From Actinomadura graeca (GTDB lineage: Bacteria; Actinomycetota; Actinomycetes; Streptosporangiales; Streptosporangiaceae): a stretch of 64,000 bases of DNA. The stretch's first letter is position 1. Each line of letters opens with the position of its first letter. The stretch spans positions 2,046,001 to 2,110,000 of the forward strand of contig NZ_CP059572.1 in assembly GCF_019175365.1 (NCBI RefSeq), read 5' to 3'. A program made the position numbers and the translations under genes. The notes under the pieces were generated by a model, which made no database searches, was not told where the DNA came from, and saw nothing but the letters and a program-made list of their open reading frames with translations. Of this stretch, positions 62,499 through 64,000 are shown in pieces.

Positions 62499-64000
62499 TC
62501 AGCGCACGCGGGTTCTGGGACGGCCCTCGGTACGGAACCGCTGTGCCTGGTCCACGTACCAGTCGACCACTTCGGGGTTGGCCAGGGAGCCGCGGTTGAC
62601 GGCGGTGGCCGGGTCGTGTCCGGTGAAGAGCTTTTTGATCGGGACCTCGATCTTCTTCAACGCGTGGGTGACCGGGACGGCGGGCGCGGCGATGATGTCG
62701 TCCGGGACGTGCCGGTGTGAGGTGTGCTCCCGGATCGTGGTGTTGATCTTGGTTTTGAGCTCATCGGTGAGCTCGTCGTCGAGGACCACGAAGAGCGGCA
62801 TCCAGTAGCCGCCGTCCGGTTGTTCCAGTCCGAGGACCAGGGCGTCGCGGACCTCGGGCACGTGCCGCAGCGCGGCGTAGATGTCGCCGCTGCCGAGGCG
62901 GACCCCGAGCCGGTTGAGGGTGGCGTCCGACCGCCCGTGCACGATGAACTCGCCCTCGGGGGTCTCGGTGATCCAGTCGCCCTGAGTCCAGGCGCCCGGG
63001 AACTTCTCGAAGTACGAGCCGCGGTACTTGGCGCCGTCCTCGTCCCCCCAGAAGGACACCGGCATCGACGGCATGGGACGGGTGATGACCATCTCCCCGA
63101 CCTCGCCGACGACCCGCTCCCCGGCCTCGGACCGGGCCTCGACCGCCACGCCGAGCAGTGGCCCCTGGAGCCGGCCCAGGTGCACCGGCTCCAGGGGGTT
63201 CGAGCCGATGAATCCGCTGCAGATGTCGGTACCGCCCGTGTCGGAGCCGAGGTGGACGTCTCGCTTGACCTGTTCGTGCACCCAGCGCCAGGTCGAGTCC
63301 GGTAGGGGGGATCCGGTGGAAAGGATGGAGCGGAGCAGGGACAGGTCCCACTCCGTGCCGGGTTCCAGGCCGGACCTCTCCACCAGCGACAGGTAGGCGG
63401 CGCCAGTGGCGAACATGGTGGCGCCGGTCAGCGCGATGACCTCGAACTGCCGGTCCTTGCGCCGGTGGGTGGGCGACCCGGCGTAGGTGACCACGGAGGC
63501 GCCCGACATGAGGGTGTTGACCAGGGTGTTCCAGACCATCCACGAGGTGTTCGCGGCGACGTAGTAGCGGTCGCCCGGACCCATGTCCTGGTTCAGAGCG
63601 GTCCCCTTGAGGGCCTCCAGGGTCATGCCGCCGTGTCCGTGGACGATCCCCTTGGGCGAGCCGGTGGTACCGGAGGAGAACAGGATCCAGAGCGGGTGGT
63701 CGAAGGGCACCCTCAGGCAGGCGGGCTCGACGTCGTCCGCCACCAGCGCGGCGAAGTCCAGGCGGCCGGAGGCCACCGGCCCGGCTCCCGGTTCCGGGGC
63801 CGGGTCCAGGTGACGGACGAGGATGGTGTGCCGCAGCCCCGGCAGGCCGGCTTCCACCTCGGCCAGATGGTCCAGCCGGTGGACGTCCTTGCCGTTGAAC
63901 CGGTAGCCGTCCACACCGATCAGGATCTTCGGTTCGAGCTGGAGCAAACGGTCCAGGGTGGACGGGGCGGACAGATCAGGCGAGTTGATCGTCCAGACCG
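62499..64000 (-). CDS. Acetoacetyl-CoA-synthetase-like ligase, C-terminal part (runs off the window)
   Basis: About 500 residues are in the window; the 5' end lies beyond base 64000, and the frame is open to the edge (VWTINSPDLSAPSTLDRLLQ at the boundary). LFSSGTTGSPKGIVHGHGGMTLEALK is the P-loop region. The motif SDTGGTDICSGFIGSNPLEPVHLG, then EFIVHGRSDATLNRLGVRLGSGDIY, is diagnostic of acetoacetyl-CoA synthetases, with THALKKIEVPIKK as the C-terminal Lys loop. Activates a beta-keto acid or similar. First gene, in this window, of the group with the amidohydrolase. Confidence 0.9.
   Translation of the reverse strand, partial: VWTINSPDLSAPSTLDRLLQLEPKILIGVDGYRFNGKDVHRLDHLAEVEAGLPGLRHTILVRHLDPAPEPGAGPVASGRLDFAALVADDVEPACLRVPFDHPLWILFSSGTTGSPKGIVHGHGGMTLEALKGTALNQDMGPGDRYYVAANTSWMVWNTLVNTLMSGASVVTYAGSPTHRRKDRQFEVIALTGATMFATGAAYLSLVERSGLEPGTEWDLSLLRSILSTGSPLPDSTWRWVHEQVKRDVHLGSDTGGTDICSGFIGSNPLEPVHLGRLQGPLLGVAVEARSEAGERVVGEVGEMVITRPMPSMPVSFWGDEDGAKYRGSYFEKFPGAWTQGDWITETPEGEFIVHGRSDATLNRLGVRLGSGDIYAALRHVPEVRDALVLGLEQPDGGYWMPLFVVLDDELTDELKTKINTTIREHTSHRHVPDDIIAAPAVPVTHALKKIEVPIKKLFTGHDPATAVNRGSLANPEVVDWYVDQAQRFRTEGRPRTRVR

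Overview
The window is very GC-rich DNA packed with 4-base ATGA/GTGA gene overlaps. It carries families typical of mycelial actinobacteria: an F420-type LLM oxidoreductase, a HATPase/DUF5753/DUF397 regulatory trio, an eukaryote-type Ser/Thr kinase, an SOS-controlled DnaE2 and a fused ChlI/ChlD chelatase. I infer a Streptosporangiales-type organism (Thermomonosporaceae such as Actinomadura would fit). The genus is a guess from gene content; no 16S rRNA is present.

Layout. 1-7,960 (minus): a cobalamin operon behind a B12 riboswitch, in the order chelatase chlID, cobO, cobB, a GNAT acetyltransferase, a CbiD-C-terminal-like protein, a CobL/CbiET lacking its N-terminal part, cobE/cbiG-C, cobH and the start of cobC. 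8,031-9,784: the HATPase / XRE-DUF5753 / DUF397 trio. 10,040-15,951: F420-type oxidoreductase, acetolactate-synthase-like enzyme, divergent DJ-1 protein and GlxA-type regulator, a methyltransferase with a palindromic promoter, and a small unknown gene. 16,146-22,195: ABC exporter with a 36-residue coupled membrane peptide, divergent two-component system and two membrane proteins. 22,164-25,849: DUF6504-dnaE2 operon under a near-perfect LexA box. 25,926-33,032: assorted regulators and enzymes. 33,185-36,876: a four-gene glycine-betaine/osmoprotectant ABC transporter. 36,869-40,048: cobQ, cobD/cbiB and a phosphotransferase. 40,164-40,237: tRNA-Arg(TCT).

Directly downstream of the tRNA lie about 900 bp of broken mobile DNA, including a frameshifted tyrosine-integrase remnant. 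Beyond it is an apparently acquired catabolic island (41,131-60,227). It has a polyamine-type ABC importer, MFS permease, aldehyde dehydrogenase, a kinase/PLP phospho-lyase-like fusion, a class III aminotransferase, a citryl-CoA-lyase-like protein, a CaiC-like acyl-CoA ligase, two cyclase-family proteins (one tandem), an isochorismatase-like amidase, a phosphotriesterase-like hydrolase, a triple-domain Rid protein and a divergent FCD/GntR regulator. All transcription units start at AT-rich promoters sharing a motif close to TTCATATAGATTA, so I propose one regulon repressed by the FCD protein. The substrate is unknown; a hydroxylated amine or amino-acid derivative that is phosphorylated, eliminated, oxidised and CoA-activated fits the enzyme set.

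60,469-64,000 (minus) holds a sulfotransferase, an amidohydrolase and the 3' part of an acetoacetyl-CoA-synthetase-like gene that runs off the window.
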